From positions 124,001 to 188,000 of the forward strand of contig DASVCN010000041.1 of assembly GCA_036381595.1 (NCBI GenBank): 64,000 nucleotides of DNA, given 5' to 3'. The position numbers and the translations under genes are program-made. Below, one piece after another: positions 18,927-26,965 of the stretch. The notes under the pieces were generated by a model. It had not been told where the DNA came from. It ran no database searches and was given only the letters and a program-made list of their open reading frames with translations. The stretch's first letter is position 1, and each line of letters starts with the position of its first letter. The DNA comes from Trueperaceae bacterium. Its GTDB lineage: Bacteria; Deinococcota; Deinococci; Deinococcales; Trueperaceae.

Positions 18927-20696
18927 ATGACGGTCGTCCATCCGAAAGTCGACGTAGTAACCATGGGCGCCGGCTGGACCGCAGCCATCATCGCCTGGAA
19001 GCTCACCAACGCCGGTCGCAGCGTCGTTTCCCTCGAACAGGGCCCCACCCGCTACGCCGATCCCGACTTCGCCTGGAATCACGACAGCCTGCGCTACTCG
19101 GTCCGCAAGGCGATGATGCAGAACATCAGCGAGGAGACCTGGACCTGGCGGCCCGACAGCCGCTCCCCCTCACTGCCGATGAGGCGCTTCGGCGCCTTCC
19201 ATCCAGGTCAGGGGGTAGGGGGATCCGCGGCTCACTGGTCCGCGATGCTCTGGCGCTTCACCCCGTACGACTTCAACTACCGCTCCTACTACGTCGAGCG
19301 GTACGGCGAGGAGAAGCTGCCGGAGGGGAGCACGGTAAGGGATTGGCCGGTCAGCTACGAGGAACTGGAGCCTTACTACGACGCCTTCGAGTACGACATC
19401 GGCGCCTCGGGCAGGTCCGGCAATCTGCGCGGTGAGCTTATACCGGGCGGCAACCCGTTCGAGGGCCCTCGCAGCCGGCCCTTCCCCAATCCTCCGCTGG
19501 ATTCGACCATCCCTTCCTACATCTTCGCCGACGCCGCCCGCGGCCTCGGATACCACCCCTTCCCGCAACCCTCGGGGATCCTGTCGCGGGCTTACACCGA
19601 CCCGTTCGGTCGGACCCGGAGCAGCTGTCTCTACTGCGGTTTCTGCACCCGCTTCGGCTGCGAAGTCGACGCCAAGTCGACCGGCATCACCACGCATACC
19701 CCGTTGGCCCTCCAGAGCGGCCGTTACCGTATCAGGGCCCATGCCAAGGTCATCGGGGTCGAAACGAACGACCAAGGGTTGGCGACCGGGCTGACCTACG
19801 TGGACCAGCTCACCGGCGAGGAGCATTTCCAGCCGGCCGAAGTGGTGGTCCTCGCGGGCTACACGCTGAGCAACGTGCGGATGCTGCTGCTCTCCCGCTC
19901 CCGCGAGCATCCGGACGGGATCGGCAACGACCGCGGCCAGTTGGGCATGAACTGCACCCACCAGATCTGGGACAGCCCCGCTACCGGTGTCTTCGAGGGC
20001 CGTCGTTTCAACCTCTACATGGGCAACACCTCGACGCTCCAGGTCATCTACGACTTCTACGGCAACGCCATAGACCACGGCGAGGTCGACTTCATCGGCG
20101 GCTCCTCGGCCTTCTCTACGATCGGTGAGCGGGAACCGGTCACTTCGGTGGGAGGGATGCCGGTCACCGGTGGCAAGCGGTGGGGGCGTGAGTGGAAGGA
20201 GGCCATGAGGCGCAACTGGGACTCGTACGTGCCGGTGACCATCCAGGGCGAAAGTCCCGCCTACCGCTGGTTCTATTACGACCTCGACCCGAACTACAAG
20301 GACGTCTACGGTCAGCCTCTCCTGCGCTACACCTTCGATTGGACCGACAACGAGCGCAACCTCTACCGCTTCATGCGCGATCGCACAGCCCAGATCCTGC
20401 GGGAGATGGGTCCGACCAGCAGCAGCACCAAAGATGAGATGCCCGACTACAACATCCACACCTACAACAGCACCCACATGACCGGCGGAGCGATCATGGG
20501 GCGAGATCCTGGCGATTCGGTGACCAACAAGTACGGGCAGGTCTGGGACACGCCGAACGTTTTCGTTACCGGGGCGGCTCTATACCCGCAGAACCCGGCC
20601 GCCAATCCCACCGGCACCCTGGCCGCGCTCGCCTATATGACAGGTGACGCGATGAGCCGACGCTACTTCGACGATCCGGCCGAGCTGCTGACTTAG
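18927..20696 (+). CDS. GMC-family flavoprotein dehydrogenase (gluconate/glucose dehydrogenase large-subunit type)
   Basis: A 589-residue FAD enzyme probably oxidising a sugar, polyol or sugar acid in the cell envelope. The FAD motif is GAGWTAAIIAW (14-24), followed by an acidic LEQGP. GVGGSAAHW binds FAD further on, and the C-terminal GMC block has the catalytic histidine in STHMTGGAIMG and NPAANPTGTLAALAY. A four-cysteine motif at C234, C237, C240 and C245 resembles the iron-sulfur motif of bacterial FAD-glucose dehydrogenases. It lacks its own signal peptide, so it presumably leaves the cell as a passenger of the Tat-signal small subunit. No cytochrome c subunit is encoded next to it, so the electron acceptor is open. 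Confidence 0.9.
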   Translation: MTVVHPKVDVVTMGAGWTAAIIAWKLTNAGRSVVSLEQGPTRYADPDFAWNHDSLRYSVRKAMMQNISEETWTWRPDSRSPSLPMRRFGAFHPGQGVGGSAAHWSAMLWRFTPYDFNYRSYYVERYGEEKLPEGSTVRDWPVSYEELEPYYDAFEYDIGASGRSGNLRGELIPGGNPFEGPRSRPFPNPPLDSTIPSYIFADAARGLGYHPFPQPSGILSRAYTDPFGRTRSSCLYCGFCTRFGCEVDAKSTGITTHTPLALQSGRYRIRAHAKVIGVETNDQGLATGLTYVDQLTGEEHFQPAEVVVLAGYTLSNVRMLLLSRSREHPDGIGNDRGQLGMNCTHQIWDSPATGVFEGRRFNLYMGNTSTLQVIYDFYGNAIDHGEVDFIGGSSAFSTIGEREPVTSVGGMPVTGGKRWGREWKEAMRRNWDSYVPVTIQGESPAYRWFYYDLDPNYKDVYGQPLLRYTFDWTDNERNLYRFMRDRTAQILREMGPTSSSTKDEMPDYNIHTYNSTHMTGGAIMGRDPGDSVTNKYGQVWDTPNVFVTGAALYPQNPAANPTGTLAALAYMTGDAMSRRYFDDPAELLT

Positions 20697-20698
20697 AT

Positions 20699-20715
20699 GC
20701 GCGTGCAGCACGCGC
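20699..20715 (+). terminator. Hairpin after the GMC dehydrogenase gene
   Basis: GCGCGTG (20699-20705), loop CAG, CACGCGC (20709-20715) forms a perfect seven-base stem starting three bases after the stop codon. No U-tract follows, so termination is inferred from position. Confidence 0.45.
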
Positions 20716-20826
20716 GCTGCATCAATGGGCAACGGGAACACAGGCCACTGTGGACGAGCGACCTACCTCTCATGATCAGGTCATCTACCGCGTCATCCAA
20801 CGTGCACTACAGCAAGGAGGCGGTCT

Positions 20827-21171
20827 ATGAGCACGATAGTCGGCATGTTCGACGATCAGAAAGCAGCGCAGAAGGCGGTGACGGGACTCGACGCCCTTGG
20901 CCTGGAGGAGGGGAGCATCCACGTCCTGAGCCGCGGGGAGCTGGAGCGGGACGGGTCGCTGATCGGCGACCTGGCGAGGGCGTTCCGGGCAGGCAACGGC
21001 GCCGTCTCGAGTGAACTGATGCGCCTGGGGCTGGACCGCGAGGAGGCCGAGTTCTACGAAGAGGAGCTCGACGAGGAGAGCCTGCTGGTGGTCGTTCGAG
21101 CCGACGGCGAGAACGGCGACCGGGCCATGAGCGTCATGCAGGAGGCCAACGCGGCGTTCAAGGAGAGTTGA
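20827..21171 (+). CDS. YflT/general-stress-protein-17M-like small protein
   Basis: A 114-residue soluble acidic protein beginning STIVGMFDDQKAAQKAVTGLDALGL. It has a mid-section with ELMRLGLDREEAEFYEEELDEESLLVVVRAD and ends with an SVMQEANA helix. This alternating layout (short ferredoxin-like fold, EA-x-F/Y-Y-x-x-x-L helix, VVV strand) matches the general stress protein 17M/YflT-like family, whose biochemical role is unknown. A GGAGG ribosome-binding site precedes the ATG. It stands alone between the dehydrogenase operon and convergent genes, with about 130 bases upstream. Confidence 0.75.
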   Translation: MSTIVGMFDDQKAAQKAVTGLDALGLEEGSIHVLSRGELERDGSLIGDLARAFRAGNGAVSSELMRLGLDREEAEFYEEELDEESLLVVVRADGENGDRAMSVMQEANAAFKES

Positions 21172-21277
21172 GCGGCGCAGGGGGAGTCCTGCCACCTACC
21201 CGGCGATCGATCCCCAGCGGGGCTCGCATATGACGCGGCGCTGGCCGCTGACAGCCTCCTACGGCTATAGCCCAGCC

Positions 21278-22033
21278 TCAGACGGCTATCACCGCCTCGC
21301 ACGGATTGTGGTCCGAGGCGAGGCTGTAGTCTGCGATCACCCGGGCCTCTACCGCCTTCGCCGCTCCGTTTACGAAGATGTAGTCGATGGTGCGGGCGAG
21401 GAAATCGTGCCCGTGCATCTCGGGGTCACCCGAGGGGAAGGTGACACGCTCGGTTTCAGGCACGTGAGCGAGTACGTCATGGAGCGATTCGGCCAGTAGC
21501 CGCACCTCAGGCGAGTCGGGATGTGCGTTCAGATCGCCCGCCAGTGCCACAGGCCTGCCGCCCATCTCCTGTACCCTCTCGAGGAGTTGACGCGCCTGTC
21601 GGGCCCGCTGCTCCTCGGTGAGGCCGAGGTGAGTCACCATGACCGTAAGCGCTTCGCCCTTACCGTTCGCCTCGACAGTGGCAGAGAGGACGACGCGCGG
21701 CTCGCGAGCGCCGTGCCCCACCCCCTCCCCGTGCGGCACCCAGAGGTGGTCTACCTTCGGCCCGACCAGCGGGAGGTCGCTCACCAGTCCGACACCGTAC
21801 TCGCCGCCGCCATCCCACGGGGTAGCGGCGCCGAAGCAGTGGTAGGGCATCTCGAGGCGGGCTGCAAGCCACGCGGTCTGATCCTCGTTACGCGCCCGGC
21901 GGGTCCCGCGGTCGACTTCCTGGAGGGCCACGACGTCCGGATCGGCCTCCTCGAGCACCCTGGCCACCGCCTCGAGCCCGTCCGGGTGGTAGAGGCCCGA
22001 CTTGATGTTGTAGGTGACGAGCCTAAGTTGCAC
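21278..22033 (-). CDS. Endonuclease/exonuclease/phosphatase (EEP) family hydrolase
   Basis: A 251-residue metal-dependent phosphodiesterase of the DNase I-like fold. Motifs in order are VTYNIKSG, the metal ligand Glu in VVALQEVDRG, THLGLTEEQRARQARQLLE, AGDLNAHPDSPEVR with the catalytic Asp/Asn pair, and the C-terminal RTIDYIFVNG and SLASDHNP. The substrate could be nucleic acid, a phospholipid or an inositol phosphate; sequence does not say. No signal peptide is seen. It follows the S9 peptidase gene by only 11 bases and is probably cotranscribed with it. Confidence 0.87.
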   Translation of the reverse strand: MQLRLVTYNIKSGLYHPDGLEAVARVLEEADPDVVALQEVDRGTRRARNEDQTAWLAARLEMPYHCFGAATPWDGGGEYGVGLVSDLPLVGPKVDHLWVPHGEGVGHGAREPRVVLSATVEANGKGEALTVMVTHLGLTEEQRARQARQLLERVQEMGGRPVALAGDLNAHPDSPEVRLLAESLHDVLAHVPETERVTFPSGDPEMHGHDFLARTIDYIFVNGAAKAVEARVIADYSLASDHNPCEAVIAV

Positions 22034-22044
22034 CTGAGGCCCGC

Positions 22045-23871
22045 TCAGACGACCGCCTCGTCGCGGCTATCCACCCTCTCGCCATGCAGCCTGTCGACCA
22101 GGTACTCGGCCACCATCCGCCACCAGCGCTCCCCCGCCTCGCGGGACGCGGGGCCGTGGCCACTCTCGTCGTCTACGTAGTATTCGACCTCCCGGCCGAG
22201 AGTGCGCAGGCGTTCGACCATCTGGTCGCTCTCTGCCTTCACCACTCGCTGATCGTTAGCCCCCTGGATGATCAGCATCGGTACCCGGATGTCGTCGACG
22301 TAGGTTATCGGTGAACGCTCGACCAACATCTCCCGGTCCTCCACGGCGTCACCCACCCAGGCCTTGAGCATCTGCTTCCAGTGCGGTGGGACGCTGTCCA
22401 CGAAGGTGATGAGGTTGGACGGTCCGACCACGTCGACGCCCACAGACCAGTACTCGGGGAGGCGGCTCACGGCCGAGAGTGTGGCGAAGCCACCGAACGA
22501 ACCGCCGAAGACGGCAAGCCGTTCCGGGTCGACCCAGTGGAGCGAGCGGAGGTACTCGGCGGCATGGCGGATGTCCTGCAGTTCGGCCCCTCCCCAGTCG
22601 CGGTGTATGAGCTTCTGGTAGCTGGCCCCGTAACCGGTGGAGCCCCTGATGTTCGGGGCCAGCACCCCTATGCCTCTGCTCAACAGGAACTGGTAGAGGC
22701 CGGAGTAGATGTACTGCGGCCGCTCCTGCGCTTCGGGTCCGCCATGGATGGAGAGCACCATCGGGAAGGGACCGTCGCCCTTCGGTCGGAAGAGCCAGGC
22801 TGGGATCTCACGGTCGAAGGAGGGGTAGCTGATGAGTTCGGGTTCGACCAGGTACTCCGCCGGGACTCCCCCCAGCATGCTCTGCTCCAGCTTCCGCACG
22901 CTCCCGCTCTCCAGGTCCACCTCGTATATGTTCGTGGCCTCGGTGGCGCGGGCGAACGACATCACCAGGCGCCTTTCGTTCGGGTGGAGCGAGACGGAAC
23001 CAACCACCCCCAGCGGGAGCTCGGGAGCCGGCAACTCCTTGCCCTCACCCAGCGAGTACGCCTGCAACCTGCTGGCCCCGTCGACGTTCATCACGGCGAC
23101 GGTGGTGCGGCCATCCTTGGCCAGGTCGAACAGTTCCAGGTCGTGGTCGGGTGCGTGAGCGAAGCCCCACTTGCCCCCCTCGAGCGAGTAGAAGGCGAGG
23201 CCCGCGTACTCCCGTCCATGGTTGGTCAGCAGGTAGAAGCCGCTGCTGTCGCGCGCCCAGGCGCACGGCTGGAAGGTCGCCTCTCCCTCATGGGGGGTGG
23301 CCAGGGTGCGCTCACGGGATTCCAGGTCGAGAACGTAGATGTTCTGGTCGGTATTGCTGATGATCTCGAGGATAAGGAGATAACGACCATCGGGCGAGAC
23401 GAGGGTCCCGTAGTAGAGCCCTCCGGTCATCAGCCTCTCCGTCTCGCCGGTTTCGACGTCGAGTAGCTGAGGGTCCATCTGGGTCGGTTCGCGGTCGTTG
23501 CCGGTGATGACCACCCGTTCGCCGTCGGGGGTCCAGTCGACGAGCGTGTACTGCACGCTCGGAGCATCGGTGAGCTGCCGGGGCCAACCGCCACCGGCCT
23601 CCACCACGAACACCTGGTGCATCTCGTCGCCGTGCAGGTCGCTCGTGAAGGCGATCCTGGAGCCGTCGGGCGACCAGCTGAAGTCGGTGACCCGGCGATG
23701 ACTGAAGCTGGTGAGCTGGCTGGCGAAACCGCCACCGGCGGGCATCGTCCACAGGTTCGTGTAGCCGGTCGTGTTGGCGATGTAAGCGATGCGGGATCCG
23801 TCAGGCGAATATTTGGGGGCGCCCAAGATACGGACTGCGGAGAACTGCTCGAAGGTGGGTAGAGGCATCAT
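22045..23871 (-). CDS. S9-family serine peptidase (acylaminoacyl/dipeptidyl peptidase type)
   Basis: A 608-residue cytoplasmic peptidase. The N-terminal beta-propeller (about 1-340) shows repeated SPDGSRIAYI, SWSPDGSRIAFTSD and SPDGRYLLILE motifs. The C-terminal alpha/beta-hydrolase domain has VLSIHGGPEAQERP, the nucleophile Ser in VFGGSFGGFATL, the Asp in IIQGANDQRV, and the His in DESGHG. Family members remove acylated or N-terminal residues from short peptides. There is no export signal. The downstream EEP gene follows after 11 bases. The start ATG lies after a short AAGGAACG-like site. Confidence 0.9.
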   Translation of the reverse strand: MMPLPTFEQFSAVRILGAPKYSPDGSRIAYIANTTGYTNLWTMPAGGGFASQLTSFSHRRVTDFSWSPDGSRIAFTSDLHGDEMHQVFVVEAGGGWPRQLTDAPSVQYTLVDWTPDGERVVITGNDREPTQMDPQLLDVETGETERLMTGGLYYGTLVSPDGRYLLILEIISNTDQNIYVLDLESRERTLATPHEGEATFQPCAWARDSSGFYLLTNHGREYAGLAFYSLEGGKWGFAHAPDHDLELFDLAKDGRTTVAVMNVDGASRLQAYSLGEGKELPAPELPLGVVGSVSLHPNERRLVMSFARATEATNIYEVDLESGSVRKLEQSMLGGVPAEYLVEPELISYPSFDREIPAWLFRPKGDGPFPMVLSIHGGPEAQERPQYIYSGLYQFLLSRGIGVLAPNIRGSTGYGASYQKLIHRDWGGAELQDIRHAAEYLRSLHWVDPERLAVFGGSFGGFATLSAVSRLPEYWSVGVDVVGPSNLITFVDSVPPHWKQMLKAWVGDAVEDREMLVERSPITYVDDIRVPMLIIQGANDQRVVKAESDQMVERLRTLGREVEYYVDDESGHGPASREAGERWWRMVAEYLVDRLHGERVDSRDEAVV

Positions 23872-23976
23872 CGTTCCTTCCGAAAGGCTCGCGGCGGGAC
23901 AGGCAGGGGCCAGTCTAATGTAGCGGACGCGCGAGCTGATATGCCGCGATCCGGAGTGCGGGCCAGAATCGGTACC

Positions 23977-25131
23977 TCAGCGCATCTCCACGTACTTCTT
24001 GGTCTCCTTGGTCACGCTCACGTTCGTGCGTTTGTAGGGCGCAACCGGATCGAGGATGTTGCGGCACTGTGGGTTGACGCAGCCGGGGCAGCGAAGCCCG
24101 TACTGCTTCGAGCAGGCCTCCCCGCTCGCCAGGTGCTCAGCGACGACCTCCGCCAGGGCCTCCTGGAACAGGGGCATCCCGTTGAAGGCCGGCGCCCGCT
24201 TGTAGTTGCTGATGCCCACCTCGTGCGCCAGCTCACCGTACTCGATATCGAGCTCGTGAAGCGTCTCTATGTGATCGCTCGTGAACGCGATGCCCACGAT
24301 GAGGACGTTGCGCCGCTTCTTCTCGCCGAGCTGCTCGATGACCGACTCGGTCGACGGTCCGAGCCACGGCACGGGGCCGACCTCGGACTGATAGCTGAGA
24401 AGGTACTCGTGCGAGAAATCCAGCCGCTTCATCACCTCGTGGACGCTGGCGCCCACCTCCTGAGGATAGGCGTCGCCGCGATTGATCACCGACATGGGCA
24501 GCGAGTGCGCACTGAAGACGATGAGCACATCGTCGCGGTCCTCGTCCGAGAACTGCGCCAGGCCCTGCTTCACGGTCTCGGCCATCGCTTCGATGAACCT
24601 CGGATGAGTGGGCCAGCGGTCGATGACGCTCCATTCGAACGCGTTCTGCAATCCCAGCCGACGTGCTGCGCGCCAAAGCTCGTTGAGTGAACTCCCGGTG
24701 GTAGCACAGGAGAACTGCGGGTACTGCGTGAACGCCACCGCTCGTTTCACCCCGTCTTCAGCCATAGCCTGCAGGGCGTCCTCGCTCTTCGGCTGAACGT
24801 AGCGGAAGGCGACGTAGAACTTGTGGGGCGCGGTCGCCGGAGACAGGAGGTCGAGGCGCTCGCACATGCCCCGGCCCTGCTCCTCCGTCCACCTGAGGAT
24901 CGGGGAGCCACCCCCGATGTCCTGGTAGTTCTTCTGCACGCCCTTCGTGCGCCGCCGGGCGATGAACGGCCCCAGCTGATCCTGCATGGGCAGTTGGATG
25001 ATCTCGCGATCGGCGAACAGTTCGAGGAGGAACGGTTGCACCTCGTCCAGGTCCTTCGGACCCCCCAGGTTCATCATCACGATCCCTGTGGGGGTGCGGC
25101 CGTTCGCCGAGATATCGCTCGCTGAACTCAT
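23977..25131 (-). CDS. hemH: Ferrochelatase with [2Fe-2S] ligand set
   Basis: Inserts Fe(II) into protoporphyrin IX, the last haem step. The 384-residue sequence is unusually close to eukaryotic ferrochelatase: TQYPQFSCATTGSSLN, the catalytic His208 in FSAHSLPMSVINRGDAYPQEV, VGPVPWLGP, and IAFTSDHIETLHELDIEY. Cys142, Cys348, Cys351 and Cys356 correspond to the four [2Fe-2S] ligands of the human enzyme, with the same C-x2-C-x4-C spacing at the C-terminus. The start is ATG at 25129-25131; the frame stays open far upstream but that part is antisense shadow of the SDR gene. It is the last gene of the haem operon, 83 bases after the SDR gene. Confidence 0.95.
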   Translation of the reverse strand: MSSASDISANGRTPTGIVMMNLGGPKDLDEVQPFLLELFADREIIQLPMQDQLGPFIARRRTKGVQKNYQDIGGGSPILRWTEEQGRGMCERLDLLSPATAPHKFYVAFRYVQPKSEDALQAMAEDGVKRAVAFTQYPQFSCATTGSSLNELWRAARRLGLQNAFEWSVIDRWPTHPRFIEAMAETVKQGLAQFSDEDRDDVLIVFSAHSLPMSVINRGDAYPQEVGASVHEVMKRLDFSHEYLLSYQSEVGPVPWLGPSTESVIEQLGEKKRRNVLIVGIAFTSDHIETLHELDIEYGELAHEVGISNYKRAPAFNGMPLFQEALAEVVAEHLASGEACSKQYGLRCPGCVNPQCRNILDPVAPYKRTNVSVTKETKKYVEMR

Positions 25132-25214
25132 GACGGAATCGTACCGCGAGGGCCTCGGGAGTACAGGTGTCGCGAGCTTCGGATGATTCGCACCCCGTTG
25201 AGCGACCTTCCGAC

Positions 25215-25958
25215 TCACGAGCCTCCTCGAGACCGGATGACCTGGCCCGTTATCCAGCCGGCCCCTTCGGACATCAGGAAAGTGACCAACCTGGCCGCGT
25301 CTTGGGGCAGACCAACCCGTCCCAGCGGAGCGATGAGCGAGCGTTGCTGCTCCGCGGTCATCCAGCCGCTGTCGGTAGGACCGGGGTCGACCGCGTTCAC
25401 GGTGATCCCCTTGGGGGCGAGCGCCGCAGCGAGGCTCAACGTCAGCGCCTCGAGCCCGCCCTTCGTTGCCGCGTACGCCAACTCGCCGGGCATCGGGGTG
25501 ATCCCCTGGCCCGACGTCATGTTGACGATCCGCCCCGACCCTCCCTGGAACCTGGCCGCGAACTCGCGAGCCAGCAGCGCCGGCGCGCGAAGGTTCACTC
25601 GGTAGTGACGGTCGAGCGTTCCCGCGTCCAGTTGGGCCAACACCGTCCGTTCGGAGTGCGCCGCGTTGTTGACCAGGCCGAGCACCGGGCCCAGCGTCTC
25701 GGCCACGTCGAACAACTGCCTCGCCGCATCGGGCTGAGCGAGGTCGCACTCCACGGTTTCCACCGCTACCCCGACGCCGAGCAGCTCCTCGATGTGCCCG
25801 CCATCGCCCTGCGGCAGCCCCTGACCTTCGTCGTAGGCGGGCCAGCCGGAAAGCAGCAGGCTCCAGCCGTCCGCCGCGAGGGCCAAGGCGATGGCTGAAC
25901 CTATCCCACGAGTTCGGCTCACGCCGGTAACTATCGCCACCCGTCCGTTCGGTTCCAC
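25215..25958 (-). CDS. Short-chain dehydrogenase/reductase (SDR)
   Basis: A 247-residue NAD(P)-dependent oxidoreductase with a classical SDR layout. It has VAIVTGVSRTRGIGSAIA (cofactor motif with a slightly enlarged loop), CDLAQPDAARQLF, LVNNAAHSER, the catalytic Ser in VNMTSGQG, Tyr-x3-Lys in AYAATKGGLEAL, and DPGPTDSGWMT. The C-terminus ends GWITGQVIRSRGGS. The start is GTG at 25956-25958; longer readings lack family likeness. The closest named relatives are 3-oxoacyl-ACP-reductase-like SDRs, but the substrate is unknown. It is sandwiched between hemF (65 bases away) and hemH (83 bases), so it may ride in the haem operon. Confidence 0.88.
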   Translation of the reverse strand: MEPNGRVAIVTGVSRTRGIGSAIALALAADGWSLLLSGWPAYDEGQGLPQGDGGHIEELLGVGVAVETVECDLAQPDAARQLFDVAETLGPVLGLVNNAAHSERTVLAQLDAGTLDRHYRVNLRAPALLAREFAARFQGGSGRIVNMTSGQGITPMPGELAYAATKGGLEALTLSLAAALAPKGITVNAVDPGPTDSGWMTAEQQRSLIAPLGRVGLPQDAARLVTFLMSEGAGWITGQVIRSRGGS

Positions 25959-26023
25959 GGTCAGACAGTATCGCGCGGCGACGTGCAGGTGCCCGGCGGC
26001 CGAGATTCGGTTCCAGCTCCTCC

Positions 26024-26965
26024 CTAACCGCGACCGGCTTCGCGAACGCCCGCGTCGACCCAGTCCATCGGCTTCAGCAGCTCCAGCAGCTCGGCTTCCG
26101 GAGTGCCCGGCTCGGGCTGGTAGTCGAACTGCCAGCGGGCGTAGGGGGGCATGCTCATCAGGATCGCTTCGATGTTCCCCTGGGTTTGCAGTCCGAAGAG
26201 CGTGCCCCGGTCGTAGACGAGGTTGAACTCTACGTAGCGGCCCCGGCGGTAGAGTTGCCACTCGCGCTCCCGTTCGCCGTACGGCATCTCCATCCGGCGC
26301 TCGACTATCGGCAGGTAGGCGGGCAGGAGGGTCTTCAAACCGTCTTCGGTGAAGGCCAGATCGCTCTCGAACGAACCTTCGCCCACCGGCGACAGTTCAT
26401 CGTAGAAGATCCCGCCCACACCGCGCATCTCGCCTCGATGCCTGATGAAGAAGTAGTCGTCGCAGGTCTCCTTCATCGCCTGGTAGTCGGCCTGCGGGTG
26501 GCGCTCGCACAGGTCACGCAGAGATCCGTGGAAGTGAGCTGGGTCCTCCCTGAAGGGGTAGTTGGGCGTCATGTCCGCGCCCCCACCGAACCACCAGATG
26601 TCGCTCTCGCGCCCTGCTTCGCCCACCTCGAAATAGCGGAAGTTGGCGTGGAAGGCGGGTACGTATGGGTTCTGGGGGTGCAGGACCAGCGAAACTCCGG
26701 TGGCGAAGAAAGGTTTCCCCACGGCCTGCGGATGCTGCCTCGCCAGCGAAGGAGGGACCCTTTCGCCGTGGACAGCGCTGAAGTTGACCCCGGCCTTCTC
26801 GAAGACGCGGCCGCCCTCGAGGACGCGTGCGCTGCCGCCTCCTCCGCCGGGTCGTTCCCAGTCGTGGGACCGGAAGGAGCCAAGACCGTCGATGCCCTCG
26901 TAGGCCTCGATCAGTCGGCGCTGGCCCTCGCGGAGAACCTCGACGACCTGGTCGCGTCGGCTCAC
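26024..26965 (-). CDS. hemF: Oxygen-dependent coproporphyrinogen III oxidase
   Basis: Decarboxylates two propionates of coproporphyrinogen III to vinyls using oxygen, giving protoporphyrinogen IX. The 313-residue protein carries the family blocks: GGSARVLEGGRVFEKAGVNFSAVHG, SLVLHPQNPYVPAFHANFRYFEV, WWFGGGADMTPNYPF, IRHRGEMRGVGGIFYDEL, and YRRGRYVEFNLVYDRGTLFGLQTQGNIEAILMSMPP. Its ATG overlaps the hemE stop in ATGA, so it is translationally coupled. Its presence commits the pathway to the aerobic protoporphyrin branch. Confidence 0.96.
   Translation of the reverse strand: MSRRDQVVEVLREGQRRLIEAYEGIDGLGSFRSHDWERPGGGGGSARVLEGGRVFEKAGVNFSAVHGERVPPSLARQHPQAVGKPFFATGVSLVLHPQNPYVPAFHANFRYFEVGEAGRESDIWWFGGGADMTPNYPFREDPAHFHGSLRDLCERHPQADYQAMKETCDDYFFIRHRGEMRGVGGIFYDELSPVGEGSFESDLAFTEDGLKTLLPAYLPIVERRMEMPYGEREREWQLYRRGRYVEFNLVYDRGTLFGLQTQGNIEAILMSMPPYARWQFDYQPEPGTPEAELLELLKPMDWVDAGVREAGRG

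Noticed and set aside
19170-20477. 435-codon minus-strand frame across the GMC dehydrogenase
   Set aside because: Shadow of a well-supported flavoprotein gene; low-complexity Val/Ala/Arg composition and no motifs.
25132-25749. N-terminal extension of ferrochelatase by 206 residues
   Set aside because: The extension is an out-of-frame reading of the SDR gene; ferrochelatase homology begins at the ATG at 25131.
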